From Bacillota bacterium (GTDB lineage: Bacteria > Bacillota > Clostridia > Acetivibrionales > DSM-1351), in assembly GCA_023395575.1 (NCBI GenBank), contig JAEWZA010000077.1, positions 1-18,592 of the forward strand: 18,592 nucleotides of DNA, in the 5' to 3' direction. Made by a program: the position numbers and the translations under genes. The notes under the pieces are model-generated. The model saw only the letters and a list, made by a program, of their open reading frames with translations, searched no databases and was not told the origin of the DNA. Below, in pieces: positions 1 to 6,622 of the stretch; position 1 is the stretch's first letter, and every line of letters begins with the position of its first letter.

Positions 1-70
1 TACTTTGGACTAGATGTTTCTTAGCAACTGCATCTTCAAAAATGGGGAAACTCAAAATTCAAAAATCATC

Positions 71-120
71 ATAAAGGTGATATAGGTCACTATAATTGCG
101 GTGACTTATTTCACCTTTAT
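71..120. repeat. long inverted repeat (hairpin)
   Basis: Two 20-nt arms, 71-90 and 101-120, pair at 18 of 20 positions around a 10-nt loop. One of the two mismatches can be a G-T wobble in RNA. No good U-run follows on the + side (TTCTTAATTG), so it is either a weak terminator or a structured element. It lies about 270 nt before a better terminator hairpin. Confidence 0.6.
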
Positions 121-387
121 TTCTTAATTGTTTTAGTATAAACTTGACAAGAGAGTATATTTCATATTAAAAGTATGTCAAGCACAAAAACAAAGATGTA
201 TTTAAGGTAGTGTTTCATAGATTTTTAGTAATGAACTCTGCTTTGAGCCCTAACATATTCTTGAAATATTCCCTGGTTAGTGTTCGGCATACGTTTATTT
301 TTAGGTTATCTTTCAATATACGTTTTAATAACCACCCTATTTATTAGGATGAAATCTGACTTATATATTTTAGATTTCGAAAACTTC

Positions 388-430
388 AAAGAAAAAGAGC
401 ATCGTGTAAGCGATACTCTTTTTCTTTTTA
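388..430. terminator. rho-independent terminator hairpin
   Basis: The arm AAAGAAAAAGAGCATCG (388-404) pairs with CGATACTCTTTTTCTTT (411-427) around a 6-nt loop, with a single C-A mismatch. The right arm ends in a T-rich run, so it should stop + strand transcripts entering from the left. The A-rich left arm would let it work on the minus strand too. It insulates the TetR gene from upstream transcription. Confidence 0.7.
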
Positions 431-538
431 AAGATATAAGATAAACCATAGTGACAATCTAACACCTTTTGGCGAAGTTGGTGGTTTTGGGGAAGGCGAG
501 CACCCTATTTCACAAAGACTTGAACGCTCTCTTGACAA

Positions 539-555
539 ACATACACAGTGTATGT
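539..555. promoter_or_regulatory. 17-bp palindromic operator before the TetR gene
   Basis: ACATACACAGTGTATGT is a perfect palindrome of two 8-bp arms around one central base. It ends immediately before the ribosome binding site of the TetR-family gene and abuts a TTGACA box at 532-537. TetR dimers typically bind such sites and repress their own gene. The ACATAC/GTATGT half-site recurs loosely at 1275-1291. Its role as operator is inferred from position and symmetry. Confidence 0.65.
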
Positions 556-570
556 AAAGGAGTGAATGAC

Positions 571-1230
571 TTGCCGCGAAACAAATATCCCGAAGAAACT
601 GAGCAGATAATACTTGACGCTGCATTAAAACTGTTTATCGAAAAGGGCTATGAGCAAACGACAATTCTTGATATAGTCGGTGAAATGGGAAGCCTGACAA
701 GAGGAGCCTTTTATCACCATTTCAAAACAAAAGAAGAAGTATTTTTTGCGCTAACTGATAAATTATTCAATGATATAAACCCGTTTGAAAAAATCAAAGT
801 CCGCACTGACATAAATGGTTTAGAAAAAATTAAGCTGACCTTGCAAATATTAAATGATAGCGAAGAATATTCTGTGCTACAATTTCAAATACTTCCATTG
901 ATTGAAAGCAGCCCGACAGCTTTAAAGATATATATGGAAAAACAGCGAACCTTCTTAGCGTCAAAATATGCTGAATTTATTGAAGAAGGTATAAATGACG
1001 GTTCAATCAAAGCAAGGTATCCGAAATTAACAGCGGAATTGCTTTTGTTGATTTGTAATGTTTGGATGATTCCTACAATATACCCTCAGGCAAACGAAGA
1101 AGAAGCGTGGCAAAGATTTAGTATGGCAAAGGATATTGTTGAATTTTTAGGGTTACCAGTTCTCGATAAAACTCTAACTTCTCATGTTGCAATAAATGAC
1201 CAAGGCATCGTAGTTGAAATCAAAAAATGA
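571..1230 (+). CDS. TetR/AcrR-family transcriptional regulator
   Basis: A 219-residue protein with the classic TetR N-terminal DNA-binding domain: residues 1-60 hold ILDAALKLFIEKGYEQTTI, then the recognition-helix region LTRGAFYHHFKTKEEVFF. The remaining 150 residues are an alpha-helical ligand-binding/dimerisation region that does not reveal the ligand. The reading frame is open back to a TTG at 469. I place the start at TTG 571 because AAAGGAG (556-562) sits 8 nt before it and family homology begins there (PRNKYPEETEQIILDAA). A GTG at 562 overlaps that Shine-Dalgarno sequence. A perfect palindrome just upstream suggests autoregulation. The 95-residue gene 93 nt downstream has a similar site and is the likely target. 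Confidence 0.9.
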   Translation: MPRNKYPEETEQIILDAALKLFIEKGYEQTTILDIVGEMGSLTRGAFYHHFKTKEEVFFALTDKLFNDINPFEKIKVRTDINGLEKIKLTLQILNDSEEYSVLQFQILPLIESSPTALKIYMEKQRTFLASKYAEFIEEGINDGSIKARYPKLTAELLLLICNVWMIPTIYPQANEEEAWQRFSMAKDIVEFLGLPVLDKTLTSHVAINDQGIVVEIKK

Positions 1231-1274
1231 GACAAACAGAAAAAAATTAGAAAAAGTAATTTAAAACTAAATAC

Positions 1275-1291
1275 ATACATACAGCATGTAT
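1275..1291. promoter_or_regulatory. second candidate TetR-type operator
   Basis: ATACAT-ACAGC-ATGTAT has 6-bp arms around a 5-bp centre, the same 17-bp length as the palindrome at 539-555, and shares its ACATAC/GTAT half-site words. It lies 33 nt before the start of the 95-residue gene and contains a possible -10 box (TATAAA, 1289-1294). This supports co-regulation of that gene by the TetR protein, as an inference. Confidence 0.45.
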
Positions 1292-1323
1292 AAAACAAAT
1301 ATTATTTTAGGAGGACTATTAAA

Positions 1324-1611
1324 ATGAAAAGAAACGAAATTGGACTAAATGACCTTTTATCAGAGCTCAACGAGAATATTATCAGAAAGCCAAGTTCTGC
1401 TGCCCTTGGTATCGTTACTATTAATCGTAGCGATTTAGAAGAATTGAAGTTATCCAACAAAAAGGCAAACATTAAAATGACTGGCATACTGACATTTTCA
1501 GAAGATGTAACGCCTGATTTGGTGAAAGAAACCATTGAAAGTGTTAAAGTGCGCGGAACAATAAAAGCCGCTCCCGAAGTTCAAGAAGTTTTGAACCCCA
1601 CTATAAAGTAA
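1324..1611 (+). CDS. uncharacterised 95-residue protein, TetR-linked
   Basis: I do not recognise this family. The ATG has a near-perfect AGGAGGA (1309-1315) 8 nt upstream, so translation is very likely. The 95-residue product is soluble and charged, with no signal peptide or membrane segment. It has a helical, acidic N-terminus (NDLLSELNENI) and then a pattern reading like beta strands plus turns (IKMTGILTFSEDVTPDLVKE, VRGTIKAAPEVQEVL). It follows the TetR gene by 93 nt on the same strand with an operator-like palindrome between them, so it is a plausible regulated target. It could also be the N-terminal remainder of a longer repeat protein cut down near the integration site. No terminator is obvious after it. 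Confidence 0.7.
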   Translation: MKRNEIGLNDLLSELNENIIRKPSSAALGIVTINRSDLEELKLSNKKANIKMTGILTFSEDVTPDLVKETIESVKVRGTIKAAPEVQEVLNPTIK

Positions 1612-1685
1612 GAAAAGCTAATAAGCCCATATACATACTTGTTCCTTTAGCATCACGCCCATAACCCCTAATGTTAACAGTTCCA

Positions 1686-1841
1686 TTATTTAAATACTCT
1701 CTTCTTGAGTTCTTCCCAATGCTGTGAAACTTTCTCAATAGGAGGCAATATAGTTTCTCTTATTCCAAATAAATATAGTTCCTCCTTATCTATATTGAAA
1801 GCTTCAATAAATTTTTGATATGAATCAATAGTATCTGGCAT
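1686..1841 (-). CDS. small 51-residue protein of unknown function
   Basis: A 51-codon frame starting MPDTIDSYQKFIEAF and ending HWEELKKRVFK. It is preceded by TTGAGGTGATAAAAG, a good Shine-Dalgarno 8 nt from the ATG, which argues for a real gene despite the length. The product is acidic to neutral and helical, with no membrane segment. It lies downstream of the tRNA fragment and its terminator on the same strand, and converges with the 95-residue gene. A 16-bp perfect palindrome lies 25 nt upstream of its start. Function is not recognisable. Confidence 0.6.
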   Translation of the reverse strand: MPDTIDSYQKFIEAFNIDKEELYLFGIRETILPPIEKVSQHWEELKKRVFK

Positions 1842-1866
1842 CTTTTATCACCTCAATTAATCTCAT

Positions 1867-1882
1867 GCTCTGCCGGCAGAGC
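1867..1882. promoter_or_regulatory. perfect 16-bp GC-rich palindrome
   Basis: GCTCTGCCGGCAGAGC is fully self-complementary and conspicuously GC-rich in an AT-rich setting. It lies 25 nt upstream of the 51-residue minus-strand gene and about 50 nt past the tRNA terminator. It may be an operator, a short hairpin in the leader of that gene, or a REP-like unit. No second copy was seen in the window. Confidence 0.45.
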
Positions 1883-1932
1883 GCTACTTTCCTTTTTATT
1901 AGTTCTCCCTTCTAGATTCACAATTAAAAATC

Positions 1933-1979
1933 CCAAAAAGAAATAGGATATCGAAAACCGATATCCTATTTCTTTTTGG
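1933..1979 (-). terminator. 21-bp terminator after the tRNA-Thr 3' end
   Basis: The arms 1933-1953 and 1959-1979 pair perfectly over 21 bp around a 5-nt loop (GTTTT on the minus strand). On the minus strand the core hairpin around GATATCC is followed by TTTCTTTTT, a textbook U-run. The flanking A and T runs also pair, so the structure is symmetric. It begins within the CCA end of the tRNA fragment, so it is most simply the native terminator of that tRNA gene, and it can also end transcripts coming out of the island. Confidence 0.85.
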
Positions 1980-2026
1980 AGCTCCCATCCAGATTCGAAC
2001 TGGAGACCTCATCCTTACCATGGATG
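1977..2026 (-). tRNA. 3' part of tRNA-Thr(GGT), element attachment site
   Basis: On the minus strand the sequence shows, in order: an anticodon stem CATCC/GGATG closing the 7-nt loop ATGGTAA (anticodon GGT, threonine), variable region AGGTC, a T-arm TCCAG-TTCGAAT-CTGGA, the 3' acceptor strand TGGGAGC, discriminator T and CCA. Upstream of the anticodon stem the sequence (AGTGAACC) does not form a D-arm and no 5' acceptor strand GCTCCCA follows, so this is a fragment and not a working gene. A 3' tRNA copy next to its own terminator is the normal remnant of site-specific integration by a tyrosine integrase into a tRNA 3' end. The chromosome would be to the left, the element to the right. Confidence 0.85.
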
Positions 2027-2106
2027 GGTTCACTTTTTGACGCAAGCCGTATAAGGCCTGATATTACTGCATTCCAAGGTTTGTAATGTCCGTAATTTTA
2101 TAAAAA

Positions 2107-2128
2107 GTAAACCATTTGTAAACCATTT
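2107..2128. repeat. two tandem 11-bp repeats near the attachment site
   Basis: GTAAACCATTT occurs twice, exactly back to back, about 80 bp inside the element from the tRNA fragment. Tandem short repeats at this distance from a tRNA junction resemble arm-type binding sites of tyrosine integrases or an excisionase site. The integrase itself is not visible, so this role is inferred. Confidence 0.45.
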
Positions 2129-2143
2129 CACTTTTTCGGATGC

Positions 2144-2953
2144 TCATAAGCTGTGTCCAGCAGTAAGAGTTAACGGCAATTCACAAGTATTTTCAATTTC
2201 AATTATCCCCAAATCAATTAATGCAACAGAAAGTAAGCTTACCAGCCTGTAAGTCTTGTTCTGAGAATATCTTGCTTCCTGTCTTTCAAACACCTCAGAA
2301 TTCGTGTGACCCATATTATCTATATCAAATGTGATTTGTTCTGCCTTAATATACTTCATCATTTCACTTGCAGCTTTTTTTACTGTATCTTCAGTAATTT
2401 TATTACGTTGTATCTGTGTATTCTGTGCAGCAACGTAAGCCTTGACTTCCTCACCAAGAGCCAATTCCATCAAGTAAGTATCATCAATAAAGTTAGCAAC
2501 AACATAACTTTCAATACTTGGATAGCTTAAAAGCAACAATCCTCCTCTTAAACCATCTTCATTTTCATAAGCATTTCTGAGTTGCGATATCAACTTTTTT
2601 ATTAGTGGTACATCGATATTTGACTTCGGATCACGATCAAATATATAGTAAATGGCAGCCCTATCAACTGGAAAATTATATTCAGATATCAACATTTCAT
2701 ATATACTATCAAGATAGCAGTTTTCATCACAGATATCTGAAATATTTGATTCCTCCGTATTTATAACTGCTATCTTTGATGTATTATTACTCCTACTTTT
2801 ATAGACTTTAAAGTTATCTGACTGCCTAGTTTTTTGTATATATTCATACTCTAATACATCACAGAAGATACGTCTTAATAAATTAAATTCTGTTCTCCCG
2901 CCCTCAACTATAAAAAGCACTCTTCCAACACTTTTATCCTTATTAATTTTCAT
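2144..2953 (-). CDS. TOPRIM-type nuclease-like partner of AAA ATPase (AbiLii/RloB/AriB-like)
   Basis: A 269-residue protein with TOPRIM signatures: VLFIVEGGRTE at residues 12-22 (acidic E17) and YYIFDRDPKSN at about 102-112 (D106, D108), followed by SYPSIESY. The fold is typical of RloB/AbiLii and the DUF4435 (AriB) effectors, which act as nucleases unleashed by a partner ATPase during phage infection. The frame is open to an ATG at 2992, but I choose ATG 2953: AAGG lies 6 nt upstream and the start overlaps the stop of the ATPase gene by 11 nt (ATGAAAATTAA), implying translational coupling. Which of the three named systems it belongs to cannot be settled by eye. It is the last gene before the tRNA scar. 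Confidence 0.75.
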   Translation of the reverse strand: MKINKDKSVGRVLFIVEGGRTEFNLLRRIFCDVLEYEYIQKTRQSDNFKVYKSRSNNTSKIAVINTEESNISDICDENCYLDSIYEMLISEYNFPVDRAAIYYIFDRDPKSNIDVPLIKKLISQLRNAYENEDGLRGGLLLLSYPSIESYVVANFIDDTYLMELALGEEVKAYVAAQNTQIQRNKITEDTVKKAASEMMKYIKAEQITFDIDNMGHTNSEVFERQEARYSQNKTYRLVSLLSVALIDLGIIEIENTCELPLTLTAGHSL

Positions 2954-4097
2954 AAGCATCCTTATACTTTGGCAGTCCGCCAAATACTCCACTCAAATAC
3001 ATCTTTTCTATATTTTGAGCAACCCTAGGTTGTTCATCTGAGAATCGTTTTATATGGCTACCATTCTGCCCGTCAAAATCTACTGAGTATATTTGATCCG
3101 GGCGAAGTATTGAAGTTGAGAGTAAATTTGTAGAATGAGAAACAAAAATCATCTGTGATTTCTTCGCCGTATTCATGAAGTATTTTACAAGCAGCTCTTC
3201 AAGCTCGTTATGGAATCCACTAGAAAACTCATCTATAAGCAGCATACCATTATGTTGTGCAACAAACAAGAACGCCGGAAGCAGATTAAGCAGTGTACGA
3301 TTTCCTAGAGATTCTTCACCATAAGGAATAGGGGTATTGATCCCTTTACGCTTGAAGAACACCATCTTTTCTTCATCTTTGCTATACTTAATTATCACAT
3401 GATCCCCTTTTGCTTCATTAGCATAATCTATAACCTGGTCAAAGTCATAGTTCTGAAAGAACTGATTAATCTCTTCTGTACCTTTTTCTTCAACATATTT
3501 TGTGATTCTGAATTCTTGTTTTCCATAAGATAGAACTTTTCTATCAAATGCATTTATATAAATGGAACGTTGTAAAAACTCAAACCATTTACGCAAGATT
3601 TCATTCCCAGCAAACTTAGTATTGAAGTAAACTGTCCGTAGAAAAAGCGTTTCCTTATCAAGATCACTATAGTTTTCTTTGTCTGTAATATATGACTTAG
3701 CAGTTATACCCATTCTTTCAAGAAGAACTTTGTTATCAATATATAGTTTCTCAGTAAGCATAGTTTTCTTAGCATCGAATTCAAAAAAGTAGCGAATCTC
3801 TTTATCGTCAATTTTAAAATAATAATCTAATGAAAACTCTGGTTTATCAGAAAATAGGCAAGCAAAGAGTCCAGAGTTTATCTCTTTTTCCATAAACAAA
3901 AGATCTAATAGTAATCTAATAGCAAGTAAAGCATTAGATTTACCGGATGCATTTGCACCAACAAAAACAGTTCCCTTTAGTACTCCATTATCAGATACAT
4001 TTGGTTTATCTAATACTTTATAATTGGTTTTCGTAAAATCTATTGTTGTCTCATCTTTGAACGATTTGAAGTTCTTCATTACTAGCTTAGTTATCAT
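2943..4097 (-). CDS. AAA15/AAA21-type ATPase of a two-gene abortive-infection system
   Basis: A 384-residue SMC/ABC-like ATPase. Walker A GANASGKS is at residues 47-54, an ABC-signature-like SLGNRTLL near 263, Walker B MLLIDEF at 285-291, and the switch histidine VSH at 321. The N-terminus (MITKLVMKNFKSFKDETTIDF) is the standard strand-turn opening of RloA/AbiLi/AAA21 proteins, and the C-terminus MYLSGVFGGLPKY is also seen in that group. Such ATPases sense infection and hold or trigger a TOPRIM effector, here the overlapping downstream gene. The start is supported by AAGGGTGAT just upstream and by a good promoter at 4119-4147, so the pair forms its own transcription unit. Confidence 0.85.
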   Translation of the reverse strand: MITKLVMKNFKSFKDETTIDFTKTNYKVLDKPNVSDNGVLKGTVFVGANASGKSNALLAIRLLLDLLFMEKEINSGLFACLFSDKPEFSLDYYFKIDDKEIRYFFEFDAKKTMLTEKLYIDNKVLLERMGITAKSYITDKENYSDLDKETLFLRTVYFNTKFAGNEILRKWFEFLQRSIYINAFDRKVLSYGKQEFRITKYVEEKGTEEINQFFQNYDFDQVIDYANEAKGDHVIIKYSKDEEKMVFFKRKGINTPIPYGEESLGNRTLLNLLPAFLFVAQHNGMLLIDEFSSGFHNELEELLVKYFMNTAKKSQMIFVSHSTNLLSTSILRPDQIYSVDFDGQNGSHIKRFSDEQPRVAQNIEKMYLSGVFGGLPKYKDAYEN

Positions 4098-4118
4098 AAT
4101 ATCACCCTTTCAAGTCCG

Positions 4119-4147
4119 ATTATATCACACTAGTATAGTATACGCAA
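4119..4147 (-). promoter_or_regulatory. sigma-A type promoter of the AAA-TOPRIM pair
   Basis: On the minus strand TTGCGT (-35, 4142-4147) is followed after 17 nt by TATAAT (-10, 4119-4124), about 20 nt upstream of the start codon of the ATPase gene. The spacer carries a perfect 11-bp palindrome GTATAGTATAC (4133-4143), which could be an operator. Confidence 0.7.
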
Positions 4148-4479
4148 TATTTTTACAGTTGATACTTAAATAATCGTAATTTTTTTACGACTTTTTAAAT
4201 TCATCAAGAAGTAGTGCTATAACACAAACTTGAAAAGAAGAAAGCTTTCGTGTTGTATAGATAATTAACCTGCAAAGTAATATGTTCCAGCAAACAATTA
4301 TCCACTAATTGTCTGTTAAATTGTCCATTAATTCTTTACTTACTACCACTCGTCTTCAAGTGTAGCTCTTTTATTCTTTCTGTTTCCTCAGCATCATATT
4401 TTACTTTTCTTCTCCGTCAAACAATGTACTTAATCTTGTTTTCCTCACACAAGATACTTGTCAGTTCTACAGCAATTTA
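4148..4479. other. intergenic stretch holding a collapsed module copy
   Basis: This 332-bp gap separates the PIN gene from the ATPase promoter. It holds no intact gene. Its central half (4296-4450) is made of pieces repeated elsewhere in the window (see the separate pseudogene entry). The rest, 4148-4295 and 4451-4479, shows no recognisable signal beyond AT-richness. Confidence 0.6.
4296..4450 (-). pseudogene. collapsed second copy of the UPF0158-VbhA module
   Basis: Three segments match the region 6.8-8.3 kb in the same order and orientation. 4381-4450 matches 8199-8268 at 68 of 70 bases and encodes the last residues of a UPF0158 protein (CEENKIKYIV, stop). 4351-4380 matches 7071-7100 at 26 of 30 and encodes ERIKELHLKT, matching the VbhA end ERIIEFHLKT. 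4296-4321 matches 6842-6867 at 25 of 26, the AATTGTCC repeat zone. Compared with the other copy, two internal deletions have removed the zinc-ribbon gene, the small genes and the Fic-like remnant. No product is expected. Confidence 0.8.
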
Positions 4480-5403
4480 TCAATAAATTACTATAAAATC
4501 TCTTTCATTTATCATCCTATCAATAAGGTCTTCACACTTAAAAGTTTGGTCCATTAGTTGTATATCGTATTCGCCAACATAAAATACATGAACATTACCA
4601 TTAAAAGCAGCTTGCAAAATTTCTAGCATATCATCTCTTTCTACTATTTCATGATCCTTATACATCTTTTGAATTAATGACGCTGTTGTCAATTGATAGG
4701 GTTCTTTTCTTCCATGGTATCTTAGGATGTATTTATTCACACTTATTACTTGAGACATAATTCTTGTGTCATCGCTTATTAGAAAATACCTTCCTGCAGG
4801 AATCCTTGTCAGAACTATTATACAAATAAGTATTAATTCTTCCGCTAAACTATCTCCCTCACTCTTTAAAGATCTGGCATATTGACAGAAAGTACTAAAC
4901 AATTCTCTATTCCCTGGATTTGCACCTATTAGCTTATTGAGTATGGACTTGTCCATATTTTCAATAACTTCTCTTGTCTTTGTCTTGTATATGCTTACTT
5001 CTTTAATTGCATATCCAAGCAATTTATTAGCGTCATCAGTACTAATACTTAAAGCCTCTTTTAAACAATCATATATTAATTCTTCATCAAAAAGAATAAT
5101 TTTTAAACCACTGTTATAAAGTTCACTAAAATATTGGATTTGAACCGGATGTAATTCAAAGGAATTAGCGGTCAGTTCCATTAATACTGTCCTGGTTACA
5201 ATTATTATATCAGCCTTACTTCTCAGATAATTAATAATGCTCTGTCTTTTAGCTGAATTCGAATGATGTAAAATAGAACATGTATCATAGAAGAAGTATT
5301 GGTGTGCGTTGGTAAAAGCATCAACTACTTCCTCTTTTTTATATATCATATAACTTTCAAAGGAGCTGAAGTTTGAGGGAACTTCTTGATACTTTTTTGT
5401 CAT
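4480..5403 (-). CDS. PIN-like domain protein, putative toxin/effector RNase
   Basis: A 307-residue protein with the acidic layout of PIN-fold nucleases: FFYDTCSIL (D40), VLMEL (E76), a central acidic EGDSLAEE (E182, D184) and LISDDTRI (D211, D212). The strand order D...E...D...D fits a metal-dependent RNase. It is about twice the length of VapC toxins, with an extra C-terminal region of roughly 90 residues of unknown role. Its ATG begins 1 nt after the stop of the ImmA/IrrE gene with only a weak ribosome binding site, so it is probably translated by coupling. As third gene of the XRE-ImmA-PIN cassette it is the likely effector. The PIN call rests on motifs only; I am fairly sure of the fold, less of the activity. 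Confidence 0.7.
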   Translation of the reverse strand: MTKKYQEVPSNFSSFESYMIYKKEEVVDAFTNAHQYFFYDTCSILHHSNSAKRQSIINYLRSKADIIIVTRTVLMELTANSFELHPVQIQYFSELYNSGLKIILFDEELIYDCLKEALSISTDDANKLLGYAIKEVSIYKTKTREVIENMDKSILNKLIGANPGNRELFSTFCQYARSLKSEGDSLAEELILICIIVLTRIPAGRYFLISDDTRIMSQVISVNKYILRYHGRKEPYQLTTASLIQKMYKDHEIVERDDMLEILQAAFNGNVHVFYVGEYDIQLMDQTFKCEDLIDRMINERDFIVIY

Positions 5404-5404
5404 A

Positions 5405-6199
5405 CTATTTTTTTAACCTTATATTAATATATATTTTTTTTATACTCTCAATAATCCGGTTATAATTATACTCAGACAATAGTTGCTTCTCCATTAGATT
5501 AGTTCCCTCATTTTTCAACATTTTTAAAACAAACGGCATTTCATCTTTTAAAGTTGGTTTAAGTATATCACGATCTAGCCATAAGGAATCAAATAGCTCC
5601 TCAATTTGATTGTCCCCATATTCTAGCATTTCTTTGATATCTTCAGTCTTTTCCAATATCCCTAATTCATAAAGGCGTATTAAAACCGCAACAAATGGAG
5701 AACTGAAATAATTCATTAGTTTTGCGACTATTTTTTCAATATCCTCATCATCAGTCTTATATAAGTCATACATTTTTTTAAACTCTACTTCTGGCATTAA
5801 TAAGTTTGCTGCAAAAAGATTCGCTTTGCTCTCATTATCATTAGAAGTATAATCTTGATTAAAATGAACTTCCCTTTTCTCATTAATATAGTCTGGTACT
5901 CCACTCAGAATATGGTATATATCGTGGCAAAAAGAAAAGTACATTTTGTTCCTTGGTTGATTTGAATTAAGCAATAAATATTTACTATAGCCTGTATCTA
6001 AAAAAACAGCTCCAAAATCACTATCAGTCATTGGAACCTGGACAATTAGTACATCTAATTTTTTCCCAATTTCTTTCATTATCTTGGGAATATCTCCATC
6101 CCACCGAACCTTATCGTGGAAAATTTTTAGTGTCTCTTTGACACAGCTAACATATGCCCTATTTCTGATAATAATTTCTTTAAATCTGCTAAAATCCAT
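5405..6199 (-). CDS. ImmA/IrrE-family metallopeptidase
   Basis: A 264-residue protein with a gluzincin zinc motif CHDIYH (H92, H96) and the downstream ESKANLFAANLLMP (E123), the hallmark of ImmA/IrrE peptidases. The usual HExxH glutamate is an aspartate here (HDIYH), a variant also found in the family but one that could alter activity. These enzymes typically cleave a cognate XRE repressor in response to DNA damage or infection. Its ATG (after GAGGTGTCAG) overlaps the end of the XRE gene by 11 nt, and the PIN gene follows 1 nt after its stop, so the three genes are one operon. The C-terminal 80 residues after the peptidase core look helical and may bind the regulator or sense the trigger. Confidence 0.85.
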   Translation of the reverse strand: MDFSRFKEIIIRNRAYVSCVKETLKIFHDKVRWDGDIPKIMKEIGKKLDVLIVQVPMTDSDFGAVFLDTGYSKYLLLNSNQPRNKMYFSFCHDIYHILSGVPDYINEKREVHFNQDYTSNDNESKANLFAANLLMPEVEFKKMYDLYKTDDEDIEKIVAKLMNYFSSPFVAVLIRLYELGILEKTEDIKEMLEYGDNQIEELFDSLWLDRDILKPTLKDEMPFVLKMLKNEGTNLMEKQLLSEYNYNRIIESIKKIYINIRLKK

Positions 6200-6572
6200 A
6201 ATCTGACACCTCTAAAGCATCTTTCTGCAATTTCTTACGAATTCCAAGAATTGCATCTATATGCTCTAATAAATCAAAAACTTGATTAGCTAGTTTTTCT
6301 TTGCTTTCATCTACGGTTCCCATATAGAATGCTATCGAAGCTGACTCTTTATAGTCTGGGGTTGACAAATCCAATTTTTCTTGGACAAAATATTTTAGAT
6401 CTTTATCCAAACCATTCGATATAGAAAGCATATCTTCATACGTAACAGGTTGAGCACTATTAAGAATGCGAGACAACTTATTCTTTTCAATTCCAGTACG
6501 TTTAACTATAAATGCTTGTTTAATTCCATAATGGTCAATATACTCATTTAAATTTTGTATAAAATTAGTCAT
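6189..6572 (-). CDS. XRE-type helix-turn-helix repressor
   Basis: A 127-residue protein whose N-terminal 60 residues fit a Cro/C1-type fold (IKQAFIVKRTGIEKNKLSRIL, then VTYEDMLSISNGL). The rest (residues 70-127) is a helical tail, possibly a dimerisation or cleavage region. It heads the XRE-ImmA-PIN operon. GAGGAGGG (6579-6586) lies 6 nt before the ATG, and a promoter with an overlapping palindrome precedes it, which indicates autorepression. By analogy with ImmR/ImmA it would be the target of the next gene's peptidase (inference). Confidence 0.8.
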   Translation of the reverse strand: MTNFIQNLNEYIDHYGIKQAFIVKRTGIEKNKLSRILNSAQPVTYEDMLSISNGLDKDLKYFVQEKLDLSTPDYKESASIAFYMGTVDESKEKLANQVFDLLEHIDAILGIRKKLQKDALEVSDYGF

Positions 6573-6592
6573 TCTAATCCCTCCTCACATAT

Positions 6593-6622
6593 ATTGTATC
6601 ACATATTGATACTTTTATTCAA
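6593..6622 (-). promoter_or_regulatory. promoter with overlapping operator for the XRE operon
   Basis: On the minus strand TTGAAT (-35, 6617-6622) and TACAAT (-10, 6593-6598, extended by an upstream TG) are 18 nt apart. The palindrome GTATCA-CATAT-TGATAC (6596-6612, + strand) covers the -10 and spacer, where a bound repressor would block polymerase. A further GATAC half-site occurs at 6691-6695. Confidence 0.7.

Larger units (their letters stand above)
1..470. other. gene-poor leader region with hairpins
   Basis: No convincing gene is visible here. It holds a long hairpin at 71-120, a TTGACA box at 144-149 inside a 7-bp inverted repeat (143-149 with 176-182), and a terminator-like hairpin at 388-430. 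On the minus strand 215-340 reads open for 41 codons ending in TGA. Its residue mix is protein-like (RILKDN, REYFKNMLG) but it has no start codon and is preceded by two stops, so it could be a decayed gene end or chance. Nothing else stands out. Confidence 0.5.

Noticed and set aside
469..570. 34-codon N-terminal extension of the TetR protein
   Set aside because: It has no ribosome binding site, runs through the palindromic operator, and lacks TetR-family sequence; the TTG at 571 has AAAGGAG at the right distance.
1302..1535. 77-codon open frame on the minus strand
   Set aside because: It is the antisense of the 95-residue gene, which has a near-perfect Shine-Dalgarno.
1977..2026. Complete functional tRNA
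   Set aside because: The D-arm and 5' acceptor strand are missing; only the anticodon stem to CCA part is present.
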